Origin: CAYVZZ01 sp964456185
GTDB lineage: Bacteria; Pseudomonadota; Gammaproteobacteria; Pseudomonadales; Alcanivoracaceae
DNA length: 31,953 bases
Assembly: GCA_964456185.1 (NCBI GenBank)
Contig: CAYVZZ010000012.1
Coordinates: forward strand, 1-31,953
Reading direction: 5' to 3'
Shown here: positions 23,550-31,795 of the stretch, piece by piece
Layout of the letters: each line of letters starts with the position of its first letter
Numbering within the stretch: the stretch's first letter is position 1
Position numbers and translations under genes: made by a program
Notes under the pieces: model-generated
What the model was told of the DNA's origin: nothing
Databases searched by the model: none
What the model saw: the letters and a program-made list of their open reading frames with translations, nothing else

Positions 23550-23884
23550 TTGTGATGTGGCTTGTCTGTTTTTTTCAGATCTTCGTTGGTGAGCACGGTG
23601 TCCGGTTGGCGCCAATCGTTAACTTCTTCCTGGATGCTGTCGCCGATGGAGTGGATCCACTGAGACACCTGATCGGACTTGTCTTCGTTTGCTTTTTCAG
23701 TATCCGGGGCGATTTGCATTTGATTGGCTTTCAACCACCAATCGGGAATGCGTTCGCTGGTGGCCTGTTTGCTGCAGGGCGAGTCGGTATAACTTACACT
23801 GCCGTCGGCTGCCGTGCATTTGAACACCTTGGCGTTAGCGTAGGTGGCATAGCAGATAAGTAGAAAAAAGGCGATATATCTCAT
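23543..23884 (-). CDS. DUF4124-domain exported protein
   Basis: A 113-residue protein. Residues 1-18 are a signal peptide (cut after YANA). The mature N-terminus KVFKCTAADGSVSYTDSPC is the DUF4124 pattern (two cysteines, C23 and C37, and a Y-T-D-x-P-C motif), a short domain common in secreted proteobacterial proteins of unknown role. The rest is hydrophilic and charged (residues 40-113). The gene is convergent with argG and shares its terminator. Function is unknown. Confidence 0.82.
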   Translation of the reverse strand: MRYIAFFLLICYATYANAKVFKCTAADGSVSYTDSPCSKQATSERIPDWWLKANQMQIAPDTEKANEDKSDQVSQWIHSIGDSIQEEVNDWRQPDTVLTNEDLKKTDKPHHNQ

Positions 23885-24060
23885 GTGGTTATCATTGCGT
23901 CATCGTCTTATCGCAGAGTATAACCAGATCAATTGGTGCCACTATGTGACCTTGTCGACAACTTGTCATGTTTTGGCCTCTGCGGATAGGGAAAATAGCG
24001 GCTGGGTATGGATACTTTGGTTATTGCTAACATTGAATAATGTCAAAGTAAGGGTCGCTT

Positions 24061-25005
24061 ATGTTGTCTTTCCTATTGCCCTGGCGAAACCAGCCAGCCA
24101 GTCGTACGCCTGCCCCCTTGGTGCAGCGTAAAGTACAGTTTGATTGGTCGAAAACGCCGCTGGAATGGATTCCGGGTCATCCTTATGCCAGCCATTTTAT
24201 TAATGAAATTAATTTGTTGTTGCCCGCTGGTGAATTTTGGTTCTGTCGGGTGTACAACCAAGCCATGCCGTATGTCACGGACGACAAACTACGTGAGGAT
24301 ATGAAGCAGTTTGTTCGTCAGGAAGCCATGCATGCCCGTGCGCATGGTGGCGCGGTGAAAGAATATCTTAATCACCATCAGATTGAGACGGAAACCAACA
24401 CCCAGCAGGGCGACAAGTTATTTGAAGTGCTGCTGGCTGATCAGCCGTTTGGGATGACCTTGCCAAAACGGTTGGAAAAGCCTTGGTTGGTATTTCGGCT
24501 TGGCATCATTGCGGCAGTAGAGCACATGACCTGCGTGCTGGGTAATTACATCCTTGAGAATGATAAATGGGATGAAGTCGGGGCAGATGCCACGCTGCTT
24601 GATCTATTGCGGTGGCACGGAGCGGAAGAAGTCGAACACCGTTGCGTGGCATTTGATGCCTATCGGCACCTTGGTGGAAATTATGTCTCACGCTATTATC
24701 TGGCGTGCATTACTATGCCGATGATCTTCGCCCTTTGGGTCAATGGCGCGGCACATATCATGAAACAAGACCCGCGTTTTGCTGATAAACGGCCTAGCGT
24801 GCTTCGACCCTGGGTGTGGTATCGCTGGTGGCGTGACGCCAAAAGCGGCATGCTGCCCGATCCCTTTTGGCTCGCACAGCAAGAGTTATCCTTCTTTAGC
24901 CCTTGGTATGACCCCTTAACCGAAGGATCGGCTGATTTGGCTGAACGTTATTTAGCATCATCGCCTGCGGCACGGCGTGCCGAGGCGATGGCTCAAGCGT
25001 CGTAG
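24061..25005 (+). CDS. predicted metal-dependent hydrolase (PF10118 family)
   Basis: A 314-residue protein that looks like PF10118, annotated as predicted metal-dependent hydrolases but carrying ferritin-like carboxylate and histidine motifs: AGEFWFCR (E58), RQEAMHAR (E88, H91), AAVEHMT (E154) and GAEEVEHRC (E189/E190, H193). That set could hold two iron atoms. There is no signal peptide; hydrophobic helix ACITMPMIFALWVNGAA is near residue 225. The substrate is unknown. AAGG precedes the start. The 3' end overlaps the convergent MFS gene by 13 bases. Upstream gap 23885-24060 shows no clear regulatory element. Confidence 0.82.
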   Translation: MLSFLLPWRNQPASRTPAPLVQRKVQFDWSKTPLEWIPGHPYASHFINEINLLLPAGEFWFCRVYNQAMPYVTDDKLREDMKQFVRQEAMHARAHGGAVKEYLNHHQIETETNTQQGDKLFEVLLADQPFGMTLPKRLEKPWLVFRLGIIAAVEHMTCVLGNYILENDKWDEVGADATLLDLLRWHGAEEVEHRCVAFDAYRHLGGNYVSRYYLACITMPMIFALWVNGAAHIMKQDPRFADKRPSVLRPWVWYRWWRDAKSGMLPDPFWLAQQELSFFSPWYDPLTEGSADLAERYLASSPAARRAEAMAQAS

Positions 25006-26312
25006 CGATTAGCCGCCTCGGGAGGTAAGGCCATGCCGCCCGTTTCCGCCACCTCGACGTGAGGTGGCTCATCACCCTGCTGCATTTCCTCCTCTTCTTC
25101 AGAGCGCGGATCCAGCTGGGTGATGACGGTGGATGTGTTGGTCACCGGCACATAATCACCCTGATCGGCCACACTAACCTTGTCGGCACCACGGCGTTGC
25201 GCAACCAACAGAGTAAGTACTAGTCCGATTAATGCGCAAAACAGGTACAGCCCCTGTGCCCCGCCTACTTTCATGGAAAGGCCGGCCAATAATGGCCCAG
25301 TGGCGGCACCCACGCCATAGAAAATCAACAGTGCGCCTGCGGCGGGAACCAGCTCGTCTGTCTCAATGCGGTCGTTGGCGTAGGCCACAGCAATCGGGTA
25401 GATGGTAAACGCCAAGCCGCCCCAAATGAGCGCCACACCCAGTTCGACAAACAACCATTGACCGGTCAACAGCAGTAATAGACTGGTGATAGCCGTTGCC
25501 AACCCTAACACCTGCATAATGCGTCGCCGCTTATAGCGATCCGAGAGCAGCCCTAACGGCCATTGCAGCAGCAGACCGCCAAAAATGGTCACCCCCATAA
25601 ACACACCCACCGAACTGGCATCGCCGGTTTGAGAGAAGATATAGGTCGGCCCCAACGCGTAAAAAGCACCATTTAATAGTCCGGCGGCAAGGCAACCATA
25701 AAAAGCATGAGGCGCCTTGCTGAATAATGCCTTGAGGTTAAGGTCGGCCTTTTCCAGCGGCGCGGGAATCACGGCCTTGGTTAACGCAATGGGCAACAAA
25801 CAGATGGAAAATAACAGGGCGCTAACGACCAACAAGCGGTGGCCGCTCTCGGCATCAAGCCCCAACAAGAATTGGCTGCCGCCGATGGCCAAATAGGTCA
25901 CCACTTGATAAATAGAAAAAACACGGCCACGCATCGACGCTTCCGAGCGTTCGTTTAGCCAGGATTCAATCACCATGTAAGACGCCATCATGGAAATGCC
26001 GGTGCCAAAGCGCAGCACGGCCCAGAGAGAGGCTGAAGTGGTTAAAGTCAGCAGCAGGGTGGTGGTGACATTAACCGAACAGGCGGCTGCAAACGCACGA
26101 ATGTGCCCCACGCGTCGAATGGCTTTCGAGCCTAGCTGGGCACCAGTTACCAAGCCGGCATAAAAACCCGTCATCACCATGGCGGTTGCCAAGGGGCCAG
26201 CACCAGCCTGGGTGAGTTTTAAACCTAATAAAGAGCCCAATAAGCCGTTGCCAAGCAACATAAGCAAGGCGGCTGACAATAAAGCAGTTAGCGAAAATAA
26301 TGTGGCCAGCAT
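24993..26312 (-). CDS. MFS transporter, YcaD-like
   Basis: A 439-residue major facilitator superfamily transporter with about 12 helices. Landmarks are GAQLGSKAIRRVGHIRAFA (loop 2-3), MVIESWLNERSEASMRGRVFSIY, and the loop 8-9 motif LGLLSDRYKRRRIM. The family is close to E. coli YcaD; substrate is unknown. The frame extends to a TTG at 26327, but the ATG at 26312 has GGGAGGG just upstream, partly inside a GGGA/TCCC inverted repeat. A 65-residue cytoplasmic C-terminal tail with five glutamates in a row follows the last helix. It lies divergent from the ADP-ribosylglycohydrolase-like gene. Confidence 0.88.
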   Translation of the reverse strand: MLATLFSLTALLSAALLMLLGNGLLGSLLGLKLTQAGAGPLATAMVMTGFYAGLVTGAQLGSKAIRRVGHIRAFAAACSVNVTTTLLLTLTTSASLWAVLRFGTGISMMASYMVIESWLNERSEASMRGRVFSIYQVVTYLAIGGSQFLLGLDAESGHRLLVVSALLFSICLLPIALTKAVIPAPLEKADLNLKALFSKAPHAFYGCLAAGLLNGAFYALGPTYIFSQTGDASSVGVFMGVTIFGGLLLQWPLGLLSDRYKRRRIMQVLGLATAITSLLLLLTGQWLFVELGVALIWGGLAFTIYPIAVAYANDRIETDELVPAAGALLIFYGVGAATGPLLAGLSMKVGGAQGLYLFCALIGLVLTLLVAQRRGADKVSVADQGDYVPVTNTSTVITQLDPRSEEEEEMQQGDEPPHVEVAETGGMALPPEAANRYDA

Positions 26313-26441
26313 GGGGAGCCCTCCCAATACGCATCGACGCGCACCGCAAAATAGTTTACTGCCCGATTAAATTAGTGTCACCGGAAACCGCGCGCATGCT
26401 ACTCTCTTGTGTATGTATAAGGAATAGGCAGAAAAGTAAAA

Positions 26442-27500
26442 ATGCGTCAATTAACCCCAGCCGATCGAATAAAGGGCGCGTTGCTCGGTGCATTCGTTGG
26501 CGACGCCCTCGCGCTTGGCGTGCATTGGTACTATAACCTCGAAGAAATGCGACGTGATTATGGCGACTGGATTACCGATTATACGACACCCAAAACCGGA
26601 CGTTACCATGCCGGGCTAGCGGCAGGCGATTCATCACAGTCGGGCGTGATATTGGCCATGATGCTGCGTTCTCTGGCGTCCTGTCATGGCTATGACGAAA
26701 CCGATTTTTGTCGTCGATTGGATGAGGAGCTTTTCCCGCAGCTGGACGGCACACCGATGGCCGGGCCAGGTGGCTTTACCAGCCAGTCGATACGCGAGGC
26801 CTGGCGCTTGCGTCGGCAGGGCAAGCCTTGGGGCGACGTAGCCGGTCTGGCCGATAACACCGAGGCGGCTGAGCGGGTGCTGGCTATCGCTGCCTACTAT
26901 GCGGGCGATACAGCCGAGCTGGCCAAACAGGTCAGTGCCAATGTCGCACTCACACAGCGCGACCCGACGGTGGCTGCTATGACGTTGGCTTATGCGTTAG
27001 TGCTGGGCGAGCTTATTTCAGGTGAGCCATTGGACGTTGCGCTCTCAGGCAAGTTGATGGCAAAGGTGAAGCGCGGCGAGCTTCCTTTTCACACGGTAAC
27101 GAGCGGCGACGAGATGATGACGCCCGCCGGACCTGAATCGCCTTTGTTGGCAGGACAGTTTGCCTCCCCGGATGCCTTGCTGACGGTGTCTTCCATTGCT
27201 CAGGCAGCCAGTGAGCACGTCATCGAGCCCGCCTGGAAGGTTTCACAAGTATATGGCATGCCTTGCGCGGTGTATCACCAGTTTCCGTCCGTTTATTATC
27301 TGGCGGCGCGCTTTCAAGGTGACGCGGAATTGGCCTTGCTGCATGCGATTAACGGAGGCGGCCAAAACATGGCTCGTGCCATGCTGACCGGCGCGCTTTG
27401 TGGCGCGATAGGTGGCGTGGAAGCGATTCCCGAACGGTTGCTTAATGGCTTGACAGAAGTCACGGCCTATCGCCAGCTGGTCGACGAGTTGGTGGCCTGA
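26442..27500 (+). CDS. ADP-ribosylglycohydrolase-family protein, metal site altered
   Basis: A 352-residue all-helical protein of the DraG/ARH/J1-crystallin family (PF03747). The N-terminal motif GALLGAFVGDALALG (12-26) is clear. The C-terminal metal-binding motif, usually GGDTDT or similar, reads GGGQNM (305-310), and the usual T-D-D-T reads GDSSQS (62-67), so most magnesium-ligand aspartates are gone. Active members remove ADP-ribose from proteins; this one may be an inactive or different-function homologue, like J1-crystallin. Start is the ATG at 26442 with AAGGAATAGG upstream. Stop is followed by the gdhA terminator hairpin. Confidence 0.82.
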   Translation: MRQLTPADRIKGALLGAFVGDALALGVHWYYNLEEMRRDYGDWITDYTTPKTGRYHAGLAAGDSSQSGVILAMMLRSLASCHGYDETDFCRRLDEELFPQLDGTPMAGPGGFTSQSIREAWRLRRQGKPWGDVAGLADNTEAAERVLAIAAYYAGDTAELAKQVSANVALTQRDPTVAAMTLAYALVLGELISGEPLDVALSGKLMAKVKRGELPFHTVTSGDEMMTPAGPESPLLAGQFASPDALLTVSSIAQAASEHVIEPAWKVSQVYGMPCAVYHQFPSVYYLAARFQGDAELALLHAINGGGQNMARAMLTGALCGAIGGVEAIPERLLNGLTEVTAYRQLVDELVA

Positions 27501-27503
27501 AGG

Positions 27504-27537
27504 ATAAAAAAAGAGGCCGGGGATTGCCCGGCCTCTT
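27504..27537 (-). terminator. intrinsic terminator of gdhA
   Basis: AAGAGGCCGGG (27511-27521) pairs perfectly with CCCGGCCTCTT (27527-27537). The run of A at 27506-27512 becomes a T-run after the stem on the minus strand, so it terminates gdhA. No T-run follows on the plus strand, so it is weaker for the upstream gene. Confidence 0.9.
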
Positions 27538-27559
27538 GGTGTTGCAACGAACTGATGTA

Positions 27560-28903
27560 TTAGATCAGGCCGAAAGCCAACATGGCGTCCGCCACACGAC
27601 GGAAACCAAGAATGTTGGCGCCGACAACATAGTTGCCCTTGTAGCCGTACTTCTCGGCCGTGTTGTGACAATTTTCGTGCAGACGCTTCATGATGTGATG
27701 CAAGCGTTGTTCGGTAAATTCGAACTCCCAGGCATCACGGCTGGCGTTTTGCTGCATTTCCAGCGCACTGGTGGCCACACCACCGGCGTTGGATGCTTTG
27801 CCGGGTGCATAGGCAATGCCCGCATCCTGGAATGCCTGAATCGCATCCGGTGTGCTCGGCATGTTGGCACCTTCCGACACGGCAATGCAGCCATTCTTCA
27901 GCAGTGTCTTGGCAGAATCGCCGTTTAGCTCATTTTGTGTCGCACACGGCAGGGCGCAGTCACACGCAATATCCCAAATATTGCCATTTTCCAGATACTC
28001 GGCATTGCTGTGGTGCTTTTTGTACTCGTGGATGCGCTTACGCTCGACTTCCTTGATTTGCTTCACTGTGTCCAGCTTAATGCCGTCCGGGTCGTGAATC
28101 ACACCGTTGGAATCGGATAGCGCAACGACTTTGGCACCCAGCTGTTGTAGCTTCTCGGTGGCATAAATCGCCACATTGCCGGAACCGGATACTACGCAAG
28201 TTTTGCCTTCCAGCTCTTCACCACGGGCTTTCAGCATTTCTTCCAGGAAGAAAACGGTGCCGTAGCCAGTGGCTTCGGTGCGCACCAGCGAGCCGCCCCA
28301 CTTGGGGTTTTTGCCCGTAATCGTGCCAGACTCGTAGCGACCGGTGAGGCGCTTGTATTGACCAAAGAGGAAACCAACCTCGCGACCGCCCACGCCAATG
28401 TCGCCGGCCGGTACGTCGGTGTATTCGCCGATGTGATGGTACAACGTGGTCATAAAGCTTTGGCAGAAACGCATGACTTCGTCATCGCTCTTGCCTTTGG
28501 GGTTAAAATCGGCACCGCCTTTACCGCCGCCAATGGGCATGCCGGTAATGGCATTTTTGAAGATTTGTTCGAAACCGAGGAATTTGATGACGCCAAGGTA
28601 AACGGAAGGGTGGAAACGCAGGCCGCCTTTGTAGGGACCTAAAGCACTGTTGAAACCAACACGGAAACCGCGGTTAATGTGTACTTCGCCTTTATCGTCT
28701 TGCCACGGCACCCGGAAAATGATTTGGCGCTCTGGCTCGCAGATGCGTTCGATGATTTTTCGGTCAGCATATTCGGGGTGTTTATCGAGCACCGGACCGA
28801 GGGTGCTAATGACTTCGTGAACCGCCTGGTGGAATTCGCTTTCGCCCGGGTTGCGCTGGACGACTTCCTCATAAACACTAGCAACGCGTTCATTACCATT
28901 CAT
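27560..28903 (-). CDS. gdhA: NADP-type glutamate dehydrogenase
   Basis: A 447-residue hexameric-type enzyme (same length as E. coli GdhA) that makes glutamate from 2-oxoglutarate and ammonia. NSALGPYKGGLRFHP (K92) and MPIGGGKGGADFNP (K128, catalytic) bind substrate; the Rossmann loop is VVSGSGNVAIYA; GGSLVRTEATGYG is also conserved. The frame continues to 29062, but the ATG at 28903 has AGGAG upstream and fits the family N-terminus. A TATATT on the minus strand (28956-28961) may be its -10. Divergent from ccmA. Confidence 0.97.
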   Translation of the reverse strand: MNGNERVASVYEEVVQRNPGESEFHQAVHEVISTLGPVLDKHPEYADRKIIERICEPERQIIFRVPWQDDKGEVHINRGFRVGFNSALGPYKGGLRFHPSVYLGVIKFLGFEQIFKNAITGMPIGGGKGGADFNPKGKSDDEVMRFCQSFMTTLYHHIGEYTDVPAGDIGVGGREVGFLFGQYKRLTGRYESGTITGKNPKWGGSLVRTEATGYGTVFFLEEMLKARGEELEGKTCVVSGSGNVAIYATEKLQQLGAKVVALSDSNGVIHDPDGIKLDTVKQIKEVERKRIHEYKKHHSNAEYLENGNIWDIACDCALPCATQNELNGDSAKTLLKNGCIAVSEGANMPSTPDAIQAFQDAGIAYAPGKASNAGGVATSALEMQQNASRDAWEFEFTEQRLHHIMKRLHENCHNTAEKYGYKGNYVVGANILGFRRVADAMLAFGLI

Positions 28904-28929
28904 ATAAGCTTGCTCCTGTGTGACTGGGG

Positions 28930-29049
28930 CGGCAAAATGCCGACGGACGTGAGAAAATATAGCGTTAAAGGTGTCTTGTAAAGGTGGAATTGCACCTTGT
29001 TGGACAAGTAATGCCCCACAAAAGGGCAGGAAATTAAAAAAATTTCCTG
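28930..29049. repeat. cluster of four inverted repeats between gdhA and ccmA
   Basis: Four inverted repeats lie in 120 bases: CGGCA/TGCCG (28930-28942), AAGGTG/CACCTT (28981-28998), TGCCC/GGGCA (29012-29028), and the perfect CAGGAAATT/AATTTCCTG (29027-29049) with an AAAAA loop. None carries a proper T-run terminator. They are candidate operators or RNA hairpins for the two divergent genes; no regulator is identified. Confidence 0.5.
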
Positions 29050-29071
29050 TCGATTGAACCACTTAATCAGG

Positions 29072-29713
29072 ATGGTCAGCCGTTTGTCAAAGCCCCTACT
29101 TTTAATAGAGGAATTAGCTTGTGAGCGTGATGATCGCTCGCTGTTTGCGCCGTTTAGCTGGCAAGCCAAAAGTGGTGAGCTATGGCAGCTAACCGGCAGC
29201 AACGGCGCAGGAAAAACCACCTTACTGAAAACTTTGGCGGGGTTGCTGTTGCCTTATTCTGGTGCAATTAAGTGGCAACTTGGTGCAACAGATTACCGCG
29301 AACAGCTCTGTTATATCGGCCACCAACCCGGATTACGCGACGAGTTGAGCGCGCGCGAAAATCTGCAATGGCAATTACAATTACGTGGTCAACAAACAGC
29401 AATTCAGCCTGTGCTCGCCCAATTGGGGCTGGCGGGTTTTGATGATATCCCTGTTGCGCAATTATCTGCCGGGCAACGTCGCCGAGTGGCGCTGGCGCGT
29501 CTGTGGTTAGAAGACGCGCGCGTTTGGCTACTGGATGAACCCTTTACCGCCATTGATCACAAAGGGCGTGAGTTTCTCGAACAGCATCTGTCCGAGCTGG
29601 TGGCCGAGGGGAAGCTGGTCATCTACACCTCGCACCATCATGTAAATCCAGCAGCCAAACGGGTCGAGCTACGGGGTGGTCAGGTTCATCTGGTGACGGA
29701 GGCGGGCGCATGA
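29072..29713 (+). CDS. ccmA: haem exporter ATPase CcmA
   Basis: A 213-residue ABC ATPase of cytochrome c maturation; with CcmB it releases holo-CcmE from CcmC. Walker A is GSNGAGKTT (42-50), the signature LSAGQRRR (131-138) and Walker B VWLLDEPF (151-158); GHQPGL and GLAGFDDIPV are CcmA-specific. The start is uncertain: ATG at 29072 is taken because the product then begins just before LLIEELACERD as in homologues, but no good Shine-Dalgarno is seen; a TTG at 29054 is the alternative. Its stop overlaps the ccmB start. Confidence 0.92.
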   Translation: MVSRLSKPLLLIEELACERDDRSLFAPFSWQAKSGELWQLTGSNGAGKTTLLKTLAGLLLPYSGAIKWQLGATDYREQLCYIGHQPGLRDELSARENLQWQLQLRGQQTAIQPVLAQLGLAGFDDIPVAQLSAGQRRRVALARLWLEDARVWLLDEPFTAIDHKGREFLEQHLSELVAEGKLVIYTSHHHVNPAAKRVELRGGQVHLVTEAGA

Positions 29714-30384
29714 GTGTCTTTGTCAGTTGCCTGAGGCGTGATCTCTTGCTTTTGTTGCGGTCGCCAGCGGAGTTGATTAACACCCTGTTTTTCTTCGTTA
29801 TGGTGGTCAGCCTGTTTCCTTTGGCCATGACCACCGACGATGCCGGGCGGCAGCTGGCCGAGTTGGCACCTGTGGTTGTTTGGGTGGCGGCGCTGTTGGC
29901 CTTGTTGTTGTCGCTGGGCACATTGTTCCGGCGCGATTTTGAAGCCGGGGTAATCGAACAGCTAATTTGCGCACCGGTAATTCTTTATATCCCCGTGCTC
30001 GCGCGCCTGTTGGCACACTGGATGGTGGTGTGTCTGCCATTGGTGTTGCTGTCGCCATTGCTGGGCTATATGCTGCATGCGCCAGCCGAGGCTTTACAAT
30101 TGTTATTCGTCTCGCTGTTGCTGGGAACGCCTACACTGACGATAATAGGTGCTATTGGCGCTGCGCTGACGCTAGGGCTAAATCGAGGCAGCATGCTGTT
30201 GGCGCTGCTGATTCTGCCACTTTATGTGCCAGTGCTGTTATTTGGTGCCGGTCTGGTGGCCAATGCCGGTAACGCCGATCTGGTTCGTGTCGTTATTGCG
30301 CTGCTGGGTGCCCTGTTGGTGCTGGCGCTGAGTCTGGGGCCCTTGGCTATTTCGCAGGCCCTGAAAATCAGTTCGGGAAATTGA
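29710..30384 (+). CDS. ccmB: haem exporter permease CcmB
   Basis: A 224-residue inner-membrane protein with about six helices that partners CcmA. RRDLLLLLRSPAELINTLFFFVMVVSLFPLA at the N-terminus, LFRRDFEAGVIEQL in the cytoplasmic loop and LGTPTLTIIGAIGAALTLGL are family hallmarks. It starts in ATGA overlap with ccmA and ends one base before ccmC, so the genes are almost certainly one operon. Confidence 0.95.
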   Translation: MSVFVSCLRRDLLLLLRSPAELINTLFFFVMVVSLFPLAMTTDDAGRQLAELAPVVVWVAALLALLLSLGTLFRRDFEAGVIEQLICAPVILYIPVLARLLAHWMVVCLPLVLLSPLLGYMLHAPAEALQLLFVSLLLGTPTLTIIGAIGAALTLGLNRGSMLLALLILPLYVPVLLFGAGLVANAGNADLVRVVIALLGALLVLALSLGPLAISQALKISSGN

Positions 30385-30385
30385 C

Positions 30386-31141
30386 ATGCCCTTCTTTAGT
30401 TGGCTGAAACGCTTCTACCACCAACTGTCTTCGCCGAAATATTTTTATCAGTATGCCGGACGCTGGCTGCCTTGGTTGGCGTTGTTGGCCGCTGTTCTGC
30501 TCGGCGCCGGGCTGGTAAACGGTTTGCTGTTTGCACCGCCCGATTATCAGCAGGGCGATAGCTATCGCATCATCTTTATTCATGTGCCTGCGTCAATCGC
30601 CGCGTTGCTGGGCTATGTTGCCATGGCTGTGTGTGGCCTCATGATTCTAGTATGGCGGATGAAAATGGCGGAGATTCTACTGCGCTCCATTGCGCCCTTT
30701 GGCACATTGTTGGCCGCTATTTCCCTGATGACGGGTGCTCTCTGGGGACGGCCTACTTGGGGCACCTACTGGGTGTGGGATGCGCGCCTGACGTCGATGT
30801 TGATCTTGCTGTTCTTGTATGTGGGCATACAGGCATTGCATGCCGCTATTCGTGATCCCCGCCAAGCAGCTCGTGCGTCGGGCCTGTTGGCATTGGTGGG
30901 CGTGATTAATGTGGTTATCGTGAAATATTCGGTGGAATGGTGGTTTAGCCTGCATCAAGGCAGCACGCTGAAAATTGTCGGTGACACCACTATGCCCTGG
31001 AGCATGCTGACGCCTTTATTGTTATCGCTGTTTGGTTTTTATGCCCTGTTTGCGGTGGTGGTGTTAATGCGCGCGCGCAATGAAATCTTGTGGCGCGAAA
31101 GGCGCACCAATTGGGTCAAGAAATTACTTGAGGAGGCATAA
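30386..31141 (+). CDS. ccmC: haem lyase/handling protein CcmC
   Basis: A 251-residue membrane protein with six helices and the periplasmic tryptophan-rich WWD motif LWGRPTWGTYWVWDARLTS (about 119-137). Histidines H66 (IFIHVPAS) and H190 (SLHQGSTL) are the haem ligands known in the family. It attaches haem to CcmE. It begins one base after ccmB and ends directly before ccmD with no gap. Confidence 0.96.
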   Translation: MPFFSWLKRFYHQLSSPKYFYQYAGRWLPWLALLAAVLLGAGLVNGLLFAPPDYQQGDSYRIIFIHVPASIAALLGYVAMAVCGLMILVWRMKMAEILLRSIAPFGTLLAAISLMTGALWGRPTWGTYWVWDARLTSMLILLFLYVGIQALHAAIRDPRQAARASGLLALVGVINVVIVKYSVEWWFSLHQGSTLKIVGDTTMPWSMLTPLLLSLFGFYALFAVVVLMRARNEILWRERRTNWVKKLLEEA

Positions 31142-31330
31142 ATGGCGTTCCATTCTCTTGCCGACTTTTTTGCCATGGGAGGCTATGCCTTCTACGTGTG
31201 GACGGCCTACGGCATTTGTTTTGTGCTGCTGACCGGCTATGTATTGCTATTGCGGCACCAGCGTAAAGCGTTGCGCCGTCGCATCCAACAGCTGGCTTTA
31301 CGAGAAGCCAGCCTGCGAGATATGTCATGA
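31142..31330 (+). CDS. ccmD: haem exporter protein CcmD
   Basis: A 62-residue protein with one membrane helix (about 17-37) and the CcmD signature FFAMGGYAFYVWTAYG at the N-terminus; a basic cytosolic tail (RHQRKALRRRIQQL) follows. In E. coli, CcmD helps release holo-CcmE. It starts right after ccmC (TAAATG, GAGG upstream at 31130-31133) and overlaps ccmE by four bases. Confidence 0.94.
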   Translation: MAFHSLADFFAMGGYAFYVWTAYGICFVLLTGYVLLLRHQRKALRRRIQQLALREASLRDMS

Positions 31331-31779
31331 ATCGTGTTCGTAAACAACGATTAATTGTTGTGTTGATTATTTTGGTCGGGCTGGCGGTGACCGTTGGCCT
31401 GGCGCTTTACGCCCTGCGCCAAAATATTAACTTCTTTTATTCGCCTGCCGAGGTGGTATCCGGTGTGGCGCCCGTGGGTGAAAAAATGCGTGTGGGCGGT
31501 CTGGTGGTTGAGGGGTCGGTAAAGAAAAACCCCAAAACATTGGACGTGCAGTTTGATTTGACTGACGGCGATGGCACTTTCACCGTTTACTATAATGGCA
31601 TCTTGCCGGATTTGTTTCGTGAGGGGCAGGGCATTGTCGCCCGAGGTACGCTAGAGTCGCGGCACAAGTTTCGGGCGAACCTGGTGCTGGCAAAACACAA
31701 TGCCACCTACACGCCCCCGGCGGTTAGCGAGGCATTGCGCAAGGCCGGTCATCTGCCGCCAAAGCCCGCCGACAAATAA
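31327..31779 (+). CDS. ccmE: haem chaperone CcmE
   Basis: A 150-residue haem chaperone: one N-terminal membrane anchor (about 9-30), then a periplasmic OB-fold domain. The haem-binding motif is AKHNATYTPP, with covalent haem ligand H124 and Y128; E. coli has HDENY, so the two middle acids are replaced but the H-xxx-Y spacing is kept. FFYSPAEV and YYNGILPDLFREGQGIVA are also typical. It starts in ATGA overlap with ccmD. No ccmF follows: 123 bases later a tRNA begins. Confidence 0.96.
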   Translation: MNRVRKQRLIVVLIILVGLAVTVGLALYALRQNINFFYSPAEVVSGVAPVGEKMRVGGLVVEGSVKKNPKTLDVQFDLTDGDGTFTVYYNGILPDLFREGQGIVARGTLESRHKFRANLVLAKHNATYTPPAVSEALRKAGHLPPKPADK

Positions 31780-31795
31780 AAATGCCAATTTTTTG

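Noticed and set aside
27524..27928. Plus-strand ORF opposite gdhA
   Set aside because: It is the antisense shadow of a highly conserved enzyme.
29036..29040. Terminator at the CAGGAAATT palindrome before ccmA
   Set aside because: The A-tract is in the loop, not after the stem, on either strand.
28904..29062. N-terminal extension of the gdhA frame back to 29062
   Set aside because: The extension is not like any GDH N-terminus, and the ATG at 28903 has AGGAG upstream and gives exactly the family length.
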